A DNA stretch of 64,000 nt from Thioalkalivibrio thiocyanoxidans ARh2 (GCF_000385215.1 NZ_ARQK01000059.1:62001-126000); one strand, 5' to 3'; positions 1-9,077 are shown, counted from the stretch's first letter. Translations and numbers: made by a program. The notes: a model not told the origin generated them from the letters alone.

Positions 1-1229
1 GCCCGCTCGAGCTCCTCGATGAAGACCTTGTTTCCGGAGAAGCGGGAGGCTTGATCGGTCACGTAGATGATTTCGAAGCCGGTTGGGGCTACGTCGGTGT
101 TCTCGGATTCGAGGTGCTCGGGGTCTTCCAGTACTAGGCCGAGCGGGGCCTGAGTGGATTCGGCCTTACCGGGGCGGATCGCCTTGACGAAGAAGCCGTC
201 CGATTCGACGTTGTCGAGTTGGCGCCGTAGCCAATTGACGCGGGCGCTGGTCTTCTTTTTGTCCTTCGGTGCGTTGAGCCGCATGCTCGTGACGATCACG
301 CGCTTCTCCAGGTTCGCTTCCACGTGAAGCTCTGCCGCGGCGTGCGGGATGTCCAGTTCGCAACGCAATACGTGTTCGCATGCAAGGAGCTCGCAATCGC
401 TTTTCAGGCGGGCCTGCGGGTCGGTGCGGTGGTTTCGGCTCAGGCGCAGTTTGACGGCCTGGCCGAGTTTCCGTGAAAGAATCAGGCTCAGGTCGCGTTG
501 CTCCTGATGCCAGCTGGAAACCGTGTTTTCGACCTCTTCGGAGTTCTTGTTCAGCTTCGCGCCATTCTTGACCTTGGCGACGACGTCCTTCCATTCCCGG
601 TTCATGCTGTCGAAGCGGCTGACGCCGCTCGAGTCATGATTCAGATACCGGGTCACTTCCTCGAGGATAAAGCGCTGGTCGGGCGAGCTGATCTCGTCGG
701 CTTCCAGCAGGAGGGTGGCCTGGGTGAGGATGTACATCCAGGACCAGTGATACAGCTCGACATTGCGCGTCTGGTTCTTCGGCAGCTTGATCGGGTGGTG
801 GGTAGGCTGGGCGACAAACTGATTGGTGACGGTAATGACGGCGTCGATCTTGTTAGCGCGGGCCTGCTGGACGTAGGACTGGAGTTGTTCCTCGTCCACT
901 TCGGCATTACCGATCTTGGCTTCGATCAGGGCGGTCCAACGCTTCTTCCCGGTATCGAGGACCAGCAGGCCGTCGGGACGGTCGTTCTTTTTGGAGCTCG
1001 ATTTCGCGCTCTTCTCTTCCTTGAATGTGACTTCGGTCCAGGCGCCAAGCCTTGCACGGTTGCCGACGCGGACGCCCAGGGAGCCCAGCATGGATTGGCG
1101 GAGTTCGTAGATGCTTCGCATGGCCGCCAGGACGATGGAGGCCGCTCTTTGTTCTTTGTTGGAGTCGGCGGTGACGGGGATCAGCCGGGCAGGTTCGCCT
1201 GACTCGATGAACTCGGGTAGCTCGGCCAT
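1..1229 (-). CDS. PD-(D/E)XK-like nuclease-fold protein, 3' end beyond window
   Basis: An open frame starts at an ATG behind a strong AGGAGGAA ribosome site and runs without a stop for 409 codons to the left edge, so the C-terminus is missing. Residues 65-105 fit a PD-(D/E)XK core: Glu66, then PDG with Asp86, then a strand reading ALIEAK with Glu103 and Lys105, and a following helix rich in Gln/Glu. This fold is used by restriction and repair nucleases, but also by non-catalytic proteins. The rest is charged and unrecognised, with no signal peptide or membrane segment. It could be a defence or DNA-repair component or a stress-related hypothetical protein. The nuclease call rests on motif geometry only. 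The codon use looks less GC-extreme than in the neighbouring genes, and the protein is Lys/Asn-rich, which hints at a separate origin. Confidence 0.6.
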   Translation of the reverse strand, partial: MAELPEFIESGEPARLIPVTADSNKEQRAASIVLAAMRSIYELRQSMLGSLGVRVGNRARLGAWTEVTFKEEKSAKSSSKKNDRPDGLLVLDTGKKRWTALIEAKIGNAEVDEEQLQSYVQQARANKIDAVITVTNQFVAQPTHHPIKLPKNQTRNVELYHWSWMYILTQATLLLEADEISSPDQRFILEEVTRYLNHDSSGVSRFDSMNREWKDVVAKVKNGAKLNKNSEEVENTVSSWHQEQRDLSLILSRKLGQAVKLRLSRNHRTDPQARLKSDCELLACEHVLRCELDIPHAAAELHVEANLEKRVIVTSMRLNAPKDKKKTSARVNWLRRQLDNVESDGFFVKAIRPGKAESTQAPLGLVLEDPEHLESENTDVAPTGFEIIYVTDQASRFSGNKVFIEELER

Positions 1230-1677
1230 GGTTGGTTCCTCCTGGCTCTGGGCGAATCGGTTTCGCGGCATCCTTGCTTGCCAGCTTGTGGAAACCATAG
1301 CCTATATGTGGTTGAGCGTCGATCTCGCTAGTTGCGCTTTGCCAGCGGCCCGGTCAGAGGGATGTTTCGGTCCGAAGCGAGAGATAGAGATCGATTGTGG
1401 TGGCGGGGCTTTCGCGACGAGCGGGGTCCATTACGCGCAACTTTGGGAGGACCCCGGAAGGGAACTTCGGGGTCAAACCTTGCCCGTTGCGCAGCGGTTT
1501 CTCGCCTAGTGAAGCATTCCACCATGCCTGTGATGAGCGACCGGTTGAGCTCTTCCCCATCGCTTCCGGGGTCACCTTTGACCGCCTCGAGGACGGGGTC
1601 TAGCGTCCAAGGGAAGGGGCAGGAAACGGCCCGGCTAAATCCGATGCAACCTCGCGGAATCGCGAAGGAGGCTCACT
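1230..1677. other. Intergenic region between divergent genes
   Basis: This 448-bp stretch separates two divergently transcribed genes and should hold both promoters. It contains a hairpin at 1450-1474 (arms GACCCCG and CGGGGTC around an 11-nt loop) with no T run after it. A TATGGT-like -10 for the leftward gene lies near 1278-1283, but its -35 is weak. Short open frames here overlap each other on both strands, have no credible ribosome sites and resemble no family, so none is called as a gene. Confidence 0.4.
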
Positions 1678-1998
1678 ATGCGCAGCGTAGAAAACATGCC
1701 GGTGCTCGACTGGCAGGACGGCAAGAACGCCATGCGGGCGAAGTTCCAGGTGATGCATGAGGAACCGGTGGTGCTGAAGATGCCGGCCGACATGGACTGG
1801 TCGGTGAACGAGGGCGAATTCGGCTGCACGCTGGACGACGACGGTGTCCCGCGCGATTGCGAAGGCGGCAGCCTGCTGCATCGTCTGGCGGAGCTCAATG
1901 ACATGCCAGAGCTGGAGGACATCGCGAAGGCCTGCGCCTACTCCAGCTCCCGCGTGGATATCGACGCCGCGGGCTCCCGCATCATCGTGCACGACTGA
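1678..1998 (+). CDS. Small acidic hypothetical protein
   Basis: This 106-residue protein starts at an ATG with an AAGGAGG ribosome site six bases upstream, which supports real translation. It is acidic, especially in the second half, and has two cysteines near the middle (GCTL and DCEGG) and a third in ACAY. There is no signal peptide or membrane segment, so it is probably cytoplasmic. I do not recognise the family. An SRPBCC-fold gene starts 57 bases downstream on the same strand and may be co-transcribed. The ribosome site and codon bias make it a likely gene, but its function is unknown. Confidence 0.6.
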   Translation: MRSVENMPVLDWQDGKNAMRAKFQVMHEEPVVLKMPADMDWSVNEGEFGCTLDDDGVPRDCEGGSLLHRLAELNDMPELEDIAKACAYSSSRVDIDAAGSRIIVHD

Positions 1999-2055
1999 TT
2001 GGGCCTGCGCCGTCGGCCCGCCCGGCGGCGACCCTGCAACCTGGAGCGGTGGGCG

Positions 2056-2475
2056 ATGGCGGTGATCCACCACGATATGGAGATCGACGCTGCTCCGGAG
2101 GCGGTGTTCGATTTGATGGCCCGGGTGGAGGAGTTCGCCGCCTACAGCGAGGCCATCGACTCCATTACCTGCGTCGGGCCCGAGCGCTACCGCTGGTGTG
2201 TGCGGGTGGCCGGGGTTCCGCTAACCTTCGACGTGGAAGTGCTGGTCGCCGTCCCGCCGCGTCTGCTCGGCTGGCGCGCGCTGGCCGGGCTCTCCTGCGA
2301 GGGCTGCTACCGGCTGACTCCGATTGCGCGCGGCACGCATCTGCAACTGGCCGTGCGCTGCGGCGACGAGAATCCCCTGACCGATGGCCTGCTCGGCCTG
2401 GCGGCCCACCCGCTGCTGGACGCGCTGGGGGCGGAGGTAGTGCGCAACGCCTGGCCGCGCCTCCACGGGGCGTGA
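2056..2475 (+). CDS. SRPBCC (START-like) family protein
   Basis: This 139-residue protein has the layout of a single SRPBCC / polyketide-cyclase domain. It begins with a strand and a helix reading EIDAAPEAVFDLMARVEEF, followed by YSEAI and alternating strands that form the ligand cavity, and ends in a long C-terminal helix (HPLLDALGAEVVRNA). Such proteins bind hydrophobic ligands or act as lipid or quinone chaperones; the ligand cannot be read here. An in-frame TTG at 1999 would add 19 Arg-rich residues. The ATG is preferred because a GGAG lies about nine bases before it and the fold begins right after it. It is cytoplasmic and probably shares a transcript with the small gene upstream. Confidence 0.7.
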   Translation: MAVIHHDMEIDAAPEAVFDLMARVEEFAAYSEAIDSITCVGPERYRWCVRVAGVPLTFDVEVLVAVPPRLLGWRALAGLSCEGCYRLTPIARGTHLQLAVRCGDENPLTDGLLGLAAHPLLDALGAEVVRNAWPRLHGA

Positions 2476-2546
2476 TGCCTACGCCTCCGCGTGGAGCTCG
2501 CGGGATTCGTCGAGGGAGGCGAGGCCGACTATCCCCGACGGGCGGC

Positions 2547-2963
2547 TCACTCCACCGAGTAACCGAGCGCCACCAGGCCGGCCGCCAGAGAATCCGCCAG
2601 CATCGCGTGGCTTAGCAGGTGGTCGGCTGTGCCCGGGCTCCAGTCGTCACGCGCCGCGGCCAGGGCGTTCTCCCATTCGGCGATGTCGTAGTCGCCACGC
2701 CCCAGGCGGAATAGCGCCACCACCTGCTGCTGCTGATCGGGCTCCAGGTCGTCGATGGTGGAGCGAAACTCCTCGGTCGCCGTGTCGAACGACGGCGAGG
2801 GAGACTCCTCGTCCGGGTCTGGCGGGGTTTCCGCGCCGGAGGGGGCATCACGGTTGTCGCTGATGTCCGTGTACTCGCGGCCCTGGATGTCGCGCGCCAG
2901 CTCGATCAATCGCTGCACGGTATCCGGGTTCATATCGAGGAGCGGGCCGGATTCGTTGGTCAT
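2547..2963 (-). CDS. DUF3775 domain-containing protein
   Basis: This 138-residue protein has two parts. The N-terminal third (VQRLIELARDIQGRE) is followed by an acidic, proline-rich linker. The C-terminal domain contains LEPDQQQQVVALFRLGRGDYD and the alanine-rich HLLSHAMLADSLAAGL helix, which is the pattern of the DUF3775 family. The role of that family is unknown. It is cytoplasmic, with no signal or membrane segments. It lies 55 bases downstream of the HPF/cold-shock gene on the same strand and could be the last gene of that transcript. The family call is from recognition of the central motif and is fairly secure; the function is open. Confidence 0.75.
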   Translation of the reverse strand: MTNESGPLLDMNPDTVQRLIELARDIQGREYTDISDNRDAPSGAETPPDPDEESPSPSFDTATEEFRSTIDDLEPDQQQQVVALFRLGRGDYDIAEWENALAAARDDWSPGTADHLLSHAMLADSLAAGLVALGYSVE

Positions 2964-3018
2964 GGTGAAGGCCTCCGTTGGTTTGTTCGGGGCGTGGCCT
3001 GGACGGGCAGGGGGTGGG

Positions 3019-3645
3019 TCAGTCGCTACCGCGCCACTCCGGGGGCACGTCCTCGCGTTCGCGGGTCTGGTCGGTTTCGCGCTCGCCCGGCTTGTTCACC
3101 AGGCGCACCGTGCTGGCCTGCGGCCCTTCCTCGCCCATCGACGGCTCGAAGCGTACCTCGGTGCCCACCGCCAGGCGCGGAAAGTCGTGTCCGAGCACCG
3201 CATGTTCGTGAAAATAGAACTCGCGCCCGTCCGGCGTGCGCAGAAAGCCGTAGCCATCGTCCTTGAACACGCGCACCACCAGCCCCCGGTTCTCCTGATC
3301 CGCCGGCGCCAGGGTCGCGCGCGCGGTCTGGTGCACGGCCTTCGACAGGCGGCGCTCCATCGCGTCGAAGGCACGGTTGATCACCGGAAACAGATGGCTG
3401 GCCTGCTCCACCGTCACCGGCTCCTCGTGCACCACCAGCCGGCGGTTGCGCGGCAGGCGCACCTCGATGGTCACCTTGTAGGCGTTGCCCTTGTGCCGGT
3501 GGTGATGTGGCTGCGAGACGATCACGTGGCAGGAGACGATCTCGTCCGACATCCGCTCCAGCCGTGCCACGCGGTCGCGGATCAGTTCCTCGCTCCAGTC
3601 GGAGCGATCCACGTCGTGGTAGTTGAGTTCCAGGGGGATCTGCAT
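3019..3645 (-). CDS. HPF/RaiA-like ribosome-associated protein fused to a cold-shock domain
   Basis: The 208-residue protein joins two domains. Residues 1-105 match the beta-alpha-beta-beta-beta-alpha fold of HPF/RaiA, which binds the 30S decoding region and hibernates ribosomes; SQPHHHRHKGNAYKVTIEV is the central hairpin. Residues 121-185 are a cold-shock domain with the nucleic-acid motifs DDGYGFL (129-135) and EFYFHEH (142-148). The C-terminal tail is charged. The start is set by an AGGAGG ribosome site; an upstream in-frame ATG would add 41 unrelated Arg-rich residues. The gene lies 195 bp downstream of lon, and the HPF, Lon and Hsp20 genes together read as a stress or stationary-phase block. 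The fused cold-shock domain presumably adds RNA binding. Confidence 0.85.
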   Translation of the reverse strand: MQIPLELNYHDVDRSDWSEELIRDRVARLERMSDEIVSCHVIVSQPHHHRHKGNAYKVTIEVRLPRNRRLVVHEEPVTVEQASHLFPVINRAFDAMERRLSKAVHQTARATLAPADQENRGLVVRVFKDDGYGFLRTPDGREFYFHEHAVLGHDFPRLAVGTEVRFEPSMGEEGPQASTVRLVNKPGERETDQTREREDVPPEWRGSD

Positions 3646-3840
3646 GGTGCCTCCTCTGTCTTGCCGTGACCGTGTACCCGACGGGATCACGGCCGTGTCG
3701 TTGCTCGGCCAGTGCAGCGCGACGGCCGGACCCTGCCGAAGCCGGGCCTTGCGGCCGGTTCGGCGCATCAGGCGCTGCGCATGCGCGGCAGCCCGGTTCG
3801 TGGTCGACCACCCTCCTGCGCAGAAGTAGCCGGCCTGGGC

Positions 3841-6261
3841 TTATTCGGCGCTTCCCCTGGGGGTGTGCGAGTCGTTTCCCATCGGCGGCGCGAAGCGGTA
3901 GCCGCCTACCTCCTCCGTGGCCGCTTCCTGCGGCGGCGGCAGCAGTTCCGGGATCGCGGCCCGCAACGCGTCCTCGATGCGCTCGGCGAACAGGAACTCC
4001 ATCTCCTCGCGCACGGTATCCGGAAGGTCCTCCAGGTCCTGCTCGTTGTCGTGCGGCAGGATTACCCGGCGGAACCCGGCGCGCCGCGCGGCCAGCACCT
4101 TCTCCTTGATCCCGCCCACCGGCAGCACCAGCCCCGACAGCGTGATCTCGCCGGTCATCGCGGTGTCGCTGTGCACCGGGTGGCCGCTGTACAGCGAGGC
4201 CACCGCCGTTGCCATCGTCACCCCGGCGGAGGGGCCGTCCTTGGGGATGGCACCCGCCGGCACGTGGATGTGGATGCCACCCGGCGAGGGTCGGAACCCG
4301 AGCCGGCCGGCATGCGCCAGCGCCCAGTTCTGCGCCGCCTGTGCCGACTCCTTCATCACGTCGCCGAGCTGCCCGGTCAGGATCACCTTGCCCTCCTCGG
4401 GGATGCGGATTGCCTCGATATAGAGCACGTCGCCGCCGGTCGGCGTCCAGGCGAGGCCGGTGGCGACACCCGCTGGCAGATCCTTGCGTGCCTCCTCCGG
4501 GCGGAACCGCTCGCGCCCCAGCAGCTCGCCCAGCAGCTCCGGCTCGATGGTCGGTGGCACCTCGCCGGCCTCGGCGATGCGCAGGGCCAGCTTGCGCGCC
4601 AGCCGGCCGACCATCCGCTCCAGCTCGCGCACCCCGGCCTCGCGGGTATAGCGCGCGATCACCCGCAGCAGCGTCGCGTCCGGCACCTGGAACTGCTCCG
4701 TGCCCAGCCCGGCCTGGATGCGCTGGCGCTCGACGATGTAGCGCCGCGCGATCTCCAGCTTCTCCTCGTCGCTGTAGCCGGACAGGCGCACCACCTCCAT
4801 GCGGTCGCGCAGCGGCCCGGGGATGGTGTCCAGGGTGTTGGCGGTGGTGATGAACATCACCCGCGACAGGTCGAACGGCAGATCGAGGTAGTTGTCGCGA
4901 AACTCGGTGTTCTGCGCCGGATCGAGGACCTCCAGCAGGGCCGAGGCCGGATCGCCACGGAAGTCCTGGCCGACCTTGTCCACCTCGTCCAGCATCAGCA
5001 CCGGGTTGGCGCTGCCGGCCCGGCGCATGGCCTGGATGATGCGCCCCGGCATGGCGCCGACGTAGGTGCGCCGATGCCCGCGCAGTTCCGCCTCGTCGTG
5101 CAGCCCGCCCAGGCTCAGGCGCTCGAACTCGCGCCCCAGCGAGCGCGCGATCGATTTGCCCAGCGAGGTCTTGCCCACCCCCGGCGGGCCGACAAAGCAC
5201 AGGATCGGTGCGCGCGCCTCCGGGTTCAGGCGCAGCACCGCCAGATGCTCGAGGATGCGTTCCTTGATGTCGGCCAGGTCGTAGTGGTCCTCGTCCAGCA
5301 CGCGGCGGGCGCGGGCCACGTCCAGGTGGTCCTCGGTGCGCCGGGCCCACGGCAGTTCGAGGATCAGGTCCAGGCGGTTGCGGATCACCCCGTGCTCCGG
5401 CGAGGCCGCCGGCATGCCCTCCAGCCGCGTCAGCTCGCGCTCGGCCTCCTCGCGCACCGGCGCCGGCAGCTCCGCCGACTCCAGGCGCTCGCGCAGCTCT
5501 TCCACCTCCGAGGCGCCGGGGGCCTTCTCGCCCAGTTCCTTCTGGATTGCCTTGAGCTGCTGGCGCAGCAGGTACTCGCGCTGTTCGCGGCCCATCTCCA
5601 TCTTGGCCTCGCCGACGATCTGCCGGCGCAGCTTGCGCACCTCGTACTCGCGACGCATGTAGTCGAGCAGCAGGCGCATCGCCGCCTGTTGCTCGGAGGC
5701 CGCCAGCAGTTCCTGTGCCTGCGCGAGATCCAGCTCCAGCAATGTTGCCAGCAGGTACACCAGGTGCAACGGGTCCTCGACCTGGTCCAGCAGCACCGCC
5801 AGGTCGCGGGTGCCGAACTGCGAGTCCTCGGCGCGCAATTGCCGCGCCAGGCTCACCAGTTCGCGCTTCAGCGCCTCGGCCTCCGGCCCCGGCTCCAGCA
5901 CCACAGGCGTCGGGGTTACCCGCGCCATCAGGCAGTCGCCCTCGCGTTCGGTGCTTTCCAGGTGCACGCGCTCGATGCCCTCGACGATCACCTCCACCGT
6001 TTCCTCCGAGCGGATCAGGCGCTTGATCTCCCCGCGCGTGCCGATCGGGTGCAGATCGGCAAACCCCGGCTCCTCCACCTCGGGCTCGCGCTGGGCGACG
6101 ATCACCACCGACTTGTCGGCGCTCTCGGCCGCCTTTTCCAGCGCCGCGATCGAGCCCTTGCGCCCGGCCGAGTACGGCCCGGCGGTCATCGGGAACAGGA
6201 CCGAGTTGCGCAACGGCAGGACCGGGAGCAGCAGGGCATCCGGCTGAGTGGTCTCGCTCAT
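3841..6261 (-). CDS. lon: ATP-dependent endopeptidase Lon
   Basis: At 806 residues this is a full-length LonA. The order is an N-terminal substrate-binding domain (about 10-210), a coiled-coil stretch (220-285), an AAA+ module with Walker [10 protein letters not shown] (358-366) and Walker B LMLDEVDK, and a C-terminal protease domain with catalytic Ser678 in KDGPSAG and Lys721 in GIKEK. It degrades misfolded and regulatory proteins in the cytoplasm. Its start overlaps the hsp20 stop as ATGA, so the two are translationally coupled and the small chaperone may hand substrates to this protease. The short acidic, proline-rich tail after residue 775 is unusual. Proteobacteria often carry more than one Lon, so this may be a paralogue of the clpX-linked copy; that locus is not in view. 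Confidence 0.96.
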   Translation of the reverse strand: MSETTQPDALLLPVLPLRNSVLFPMTAGPYSAGRKGSIAALEKAAESADKSVVIVAQREPEVEEPGFADLHPIGTRGEIKRLIRSEETVEVIVEGIERVHLESTEREGDCLMARVTPTPVVLEPGPEAEALKRELVSLARQLRAEDSQFGTRDLAVLLDQVEDPLHLVYLLATLLELDLAQAQELLAASEQQAAMRLLLDYMRREYEVRKLRRQIVGEAKMEMGREQREYLLRQQLKAIQKELGEKAPGASEVEELRERLESAELPAPVREEAERELTRLEGMPAASPEHGVIRNRLDLILELPWARRTEDHLDVARARRVLDEDHYDLADIKERILEHLAVLRLNPEARAPILCFVGPPGVGKTSLGKSIARSLGREFERLSLGGLHDEAELRGHRRTYVGAMPGRIIQAMRRAGSANPVLMLDEVDKVGQDFRGDPASALLEVLDPAQNTEFRDNYLDLPFDLSRVMFITTANTLDTIPGPLRDRMEVVRLSGYSDEEKLEIARRYIVERQRIQAGLGTEQFQVPDATLLRVIARYTREAGVRELERMVGRLARKLALRIAEAGEVPPTIEPELLGELLGRERFRPEEARKDLPAGVATGLAWTPTGGDVLYIEAIRIPEEGKVILTGQLGDVMKESAQAAQNWALAHAGRLGFRPSPGGIHIHVPAGAIPKDGPSAGVTMATAVASLYSGHPVHSDTAMTGEITLSGLVLPVGGIKEKVLAARRAGFRRVILPHDNEQDLEDLPDTVREEMEFLFAERIEDALRAAIPELLPPPQEAATEEVGGYRFAPPMGNDSHTPRGSAE

Positions 6262-6629
6262 GGCTCCTCCTCGTTCAGCAGGATGTTCAGCAGCAGCATG
6301 CCGTGGCGCGCCTCACGCTCGATGCGGGCGGACTCCAGGTCCGCCGGCAGCTCGAAGGTGCGGCTGAACTCGCTGTAGGGAATTTCCAGACGCTGGCAGG
6401 CATGGCCCGCCCCGGGCGGTGAATCGCGGCGGCGACCGCGGACCACCAGAAAGCGTTCGTGCACTTGCACCCGCACTGCACCCGGGTCGACCCCCGCCAA
6501 CTCCAGCTTGATCAGCCAGCCGCGACGGTTGCGGTAGATATCCGCCGATGGGCGCCAGCGGCTGGGTCGGAGCTGTTCGGTGCGCGCCAGGACCAGGCGC
6601 CGGGTGAGACGGACAAGATCTGAATCCAT
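6258..6629 (-). CDS. Hsp20/alpha-crystallin family small heat-shock protein
   Basis: This 123-residue protein carries an alpha-crystallin domain: PSADIYRNRRGWLIKLELAG opens it, VHERFLVVRGRR is the central strand pair, and YSEFSRTFELPADL precedes the closing strands. The C-terminus [13 protein letters not shown] holds the strand normally ending in an IxI-type anchor, here as ILL. Small Hsps hold unfolded clients for later refolding or degradation. The start codon follows a GAGGAA site; an upstream in-frame ATG would add 26 Arg/Gly-rich residues with no homology to the fold. The stop overlaps the Lon start, giving a chaperone-protease pair. No clear sigma-32 promoter was found upstream, in contrast to the second hsp20 gene in this window. 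Confidence 0.88.
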   Translation of the reverse strand: MDSDLVRLTRRLVLARTEQLRPSRWRPSADIYRNRRGWLIKLELAGVDPGAVRVQVHERFLVVRGRRRDSPPGAGHACQRLEIPYSEFSRTFELPADLESARIEREARHGMLLLNILLNEEEP

Positions 6630-6949
6630 GTTTCCTCGACCGGTTGTACTGGTCGCCCCGCGTGCGCCAGGGTTGCACCGGACGCGGTTTTTCCGCCCGG
6701 CCGACATGCCCCGGCGTACGCCTCGGAGGCGTCCCGGATCCCCTGTATCCCGAGTCTAGACCACCCCCCGCGGTATCGATGGCGCCGCGCATCCAGATCA
6801 TGGCGGCTTCCTTGCCTGTGCATCTCGCGGGCAAGAATGCCCCGCCACGAGTAGGTACCCCGATGATCTAGGCTCCCAGGGAAAGGGCAGCGTGGATGCG
6901 CGGTGGATGGCGGCCGCGCGAACGGGTCGGGGGTGGGAGGGCAGCGCAG

Positions 6950-7993
6950 GTGGACGATTGCAGCATCGGCGAGAAGGTCGCGTTCCTGCGTCGGCCGGAG
7001 GCGTATCCGGCGGAGCGGCCGGCGCGGGTGGAGGTGATCGAGACGCACATGTCGTGGGTGTTCCTGACCGAACGGCATGTGTACAAGCTGAAGAAGCCGG
7101 TGCGCTATGCGTTTCTGGATTTCAGCACGCTGGCGGCGCGCGGGCGCGACTGCACGGCGGAGGTGCGGCTGAACCGGCGGCTGGCGCCGGATGTGTATCT
7201 GGGGGCGGTCCCGCTGAACAGGGATGCGTCCGGGCGCCTGAACCTGGACGGCGATGGCGACACCGTGGACTGGCTGGTACAGATGCGACGGCTTCCGGCG
7301 GAGCGCATGCTGGACCAGGTGGTCCGCGAAGGACGGCTGCAGGAGGTGGATCTGGAGCGGCTGGGGGCGCGTCTGGCGACGTTCTATGCGGGCTGCGAGC
7401 CGGTGGCGCTGACAGCGGAGGGTTATCGCCACCGGCTGCTGGAGACGGTGCGAGGCACCCTGGAGGCGCTGCTGGAGTCGGTGCCCGAGCAGGACCGCGC
7501 GCGCATCGAGCGCATCCTGCAGGCGCAGACGGCCTTGCTCAAGGAAGCCCCGGCGCTGTTCGACGCGCGCGTGGCACAGGGGCGCATCGTGGAGGGGCAC
7601 GGCGATCTGCGTCCGGAGCATGTGTGCCTGACACCGGAGCCGGTGGTGTTCGACTGTCTGGAGTTCAACCGCGAGTTGCGCACGCTGGATGCGGCGGACG
7701 AGCTGGCGTTCCTGGCGATGGAGTGCGAGCGGCTGGGAGCGCCGGAGGTGGGGCGGGTGCTGTTCCGGGTGTACGGCGAGCACAGCGGTGACTGGCCGGA
7801 GGCGCGGCTGCTGGCGTTCTACAAGTGCGGACAGGCCTGTGTGCGGGCCAAGCTCGCGCTGTGGCACATCTTCGAGCTGCCGCGGCGCGAGTGGGAGCCA
7901 TGGCGGGCGAAGGCCGCGGAGTACCTGGCGTTGGCGGACGGCTATATCGGCAGCGGGCAAGTGCCGCGGTTCAGTCCTCCTGCAGGTCCGTGA
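6950..7993 (+). CDS. Aminoglycoside-phosphotransferase-like (COG2187-type) kinase-fold protein
   Basis: The protein has features of the COG2187 family. The N-terminal part has THMSWVFLTERHVYKLKKPV, a nucleotide-binding strand pair with the conserved lysine, then FLDFSTL. The catalytic loop appears as EGHGDLRPEHVCL, and the metal-binding position follows in VFDCLEFN. Many family members carry a second P-loop kinase domain at the C-terminus; this 347-residue version lacks it. The substrate is unknown. GTG at 6950 is chosen because GGGAGG lies nine bases upstream and the family usually starts near this point; ATG at 6896 would add 18 Arg/Gly-rich residues. The 3' end overlaps the convergent PRPP synthetase gene by 23 bp. 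Confidence 0.75.
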   Translation: MDDCSIGEKVAFLRRPEAYPAERPARVEVIETHMSWVFLTERHVYKLKKPVRYAFLDFSTLAARGRDCTAEVRLNRRLAPDVYLGAVPLNRDASGRLNLDGDGDTVDWLVQMRRLPAERMLDQVVREGRLQEVDLERLGARLATFYAGCEPVALTAEGYRHRLLETVRGTLEALLESVPEQDRARIERILQAQTALLKEAPALFDARVAQGRIVEGHGDLRPEHVCLTPEPVVFDCLEFNRELRTLDAADELAFLAMECERLGAPEVGRVLFRVYGEHSGDWPEARLLAFYKCGQACVRAKLALWHIFELPRREWEPWRAKAAEYLALADGYIGSGQVPRFSPPAGP

Positions 7994-8966
7994 GCGACCC
8001 GCCTGCGTGCAGGCGGGTGATGGCCTGGGCGAACAGGGGCGCGGCGGAGACGATCTCCAGACGCTGGCCCAGCGCCTCGTGGTCGATCTTCGGCGGGAGG
8101 ATGGTGTCGGTGACCAGCACCCGCTCGAAGGCGTCGCTGGCGAGGTTTTCCTGCGCGCCGCGGGTGAATGCGCCATGCGCGGCCACCGCGAGCACGCGTC
8201 GGGCACCGGTCTCGCGGCAGGTGCGTGCGGCGTGCAGCAGGGTGCTGCCGGTGGCGATCAGGTCGTCCACCAGCACCACAGTGGCATCGCTCACGTCGCC
8301 GATCAGGCGGCCGAGGGTGAGCTTGCCGCCGGCGCGGGCCTTTTCGAAGAAGGCATCGCCCACCTCCCGACCGAGCTGATTGGCGAGGCGTTCGCGAAAA
8401 CGCACCGCGCGCTTCACCCCGCCCACATCGGGCGAGCAGACGACCACGCGGGTCTCCGGCTGCAGCTCGGGCGCGAGGTGCAGCGCAAACAGGCTGCGCA
8501 TCTCCAGGTGCTCGCGCGGGCAGCGAAAGGCGTTGTCGTAGGCGGCCGGGTTGTGCACCTCCAGTGCCATTACGCGGTCGGCGCCCATGGCCTCGATCAG
8601 CTGCGCGAGGTAGCGCATGGTGACCGGATCGCGCGGCTGGGTGCGGCGGTCCTTGCGTGCATAGCCGAGGTAGGGGAGCACCGCGGTGACGCGGCGCGCG
8701 CCGGAGTCGCGCACACAGGCGAGGAAGAACAGCAGCCGGCACAGGCGATCGTTGACGCTGCGCTCGGGGTCGGAGTGCAGCGCGTGCAGTACGTACACAT
8801 CCCGCTCGCGCACGCTCTCCAGCGGCCGCGCCTTGTGCTCGCCGTCCTCGAAGCCGCGTTCCTCGTGCTCCGCTAGCGGAAGGACCATGTGTTCGGCCAC
8901 ACGGCCACCGAATTCGCGCGATCCCTCCAGCGCGAACAGCATCGGATCGGATACGTTGCCGGGCAT
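7971..8966 (-). CDS. prs: Ribose-phosphate diphosphokinase (PRPP synthetase)
   Basis: It makes 5-phosphoribosyl-1-pyrophosphate from ribose 5-phosphate and ATP for nucleotide, histidine and NAD synthesis. The 331-residue protein shows the N-terminal phosphoribosyltransferase-like half with LPYLGYARKDRRTQPRDP (the flexible-loop/ATP region) and the C-terminal PRPP-binding loop VVLVDDLIATGSTL. The start follows GGAGGG at seven bases; an upstream ATG would add 29 residues. It ends convergently inside the neighbouring kinase-fold gene. The N-terminal 50 residues and the C-terminal segment are more divergent than in the usual ispE-linked Prs, so it may be a second, specialised copy. The chromosome's other prs is outside this window. 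Confidence 0.85.
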   Translation of the reverse strand: MPGNVSDPMLFALEGSREFGGRVAEHMVLPLAEHEERGFEDGEHKARPLESVRERDVYVLHALHSDPERSVNDRLCRLLFFLACVRDSGARRVTAVLPYLGYARKDRRTQPRDPVTMRYLAQLIEAMGADRVMALEVHNPAAYDNAFRCPREHLEMRSLFALHLAPELQPETRVVVCSPDVGGVKRAVRFRERLANQLGREVGDAFFEKARAGGKLTLGRLIGDVSDATVVLVDDLIATGSTLLHAARTCRETGARRVLAVAAHGAFTRGAQENLASDAFERVLVTDTILPPKIDHEALGQRLEIVSAAPLFAQAITRLHAGGSLTDLQED

Positions 8967-9077
8967 GTTCACGCCCTCCGTAAAGGTTTGCGGGGCTCTG
9001 ATCGGAGTGTAGATCGCGGCGTCCCGCGCCGCCCCGGTGCGCATGTGCTTCACTCAAGGGACGGGAGGTGCAGCGGC

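Noticed and set aside
1332-1760. Open frames in the 1.2-1.7 kb intergenic region
   Set aside because: Several overlap each other on both strands, none has a ribosome site or recognisable fold, and the longest runs into the well-supported gene at 1678.
3712-6378. An 888-codon open frame on the plus strand, opposite lon, and a 774-codon minus frame at 3026-5350
   Set aside because: They are shadows of lon and the HPF gene: GC-rich third positions keep stops out of the other frames, the translations are Arg/Ala/Gly/His-rich and match nothing, while lon has every catalytic motif.
6630-6895. Sigma-32 promoter upstream of the Lon-coupled hsp20
   Set aside because: No CTTGAA with a CCCCAT-like element at 11-16 bases was found; CTTGCC/GGCAAG repeats there do not fit.
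6512-8206. A 564-codon minus frame across the hsp20 promoter region and the kinase-fold gene
   Set aside because: It crosses a real gene on the other strand and an intergenic region, with shadow-like composition and no motifs.
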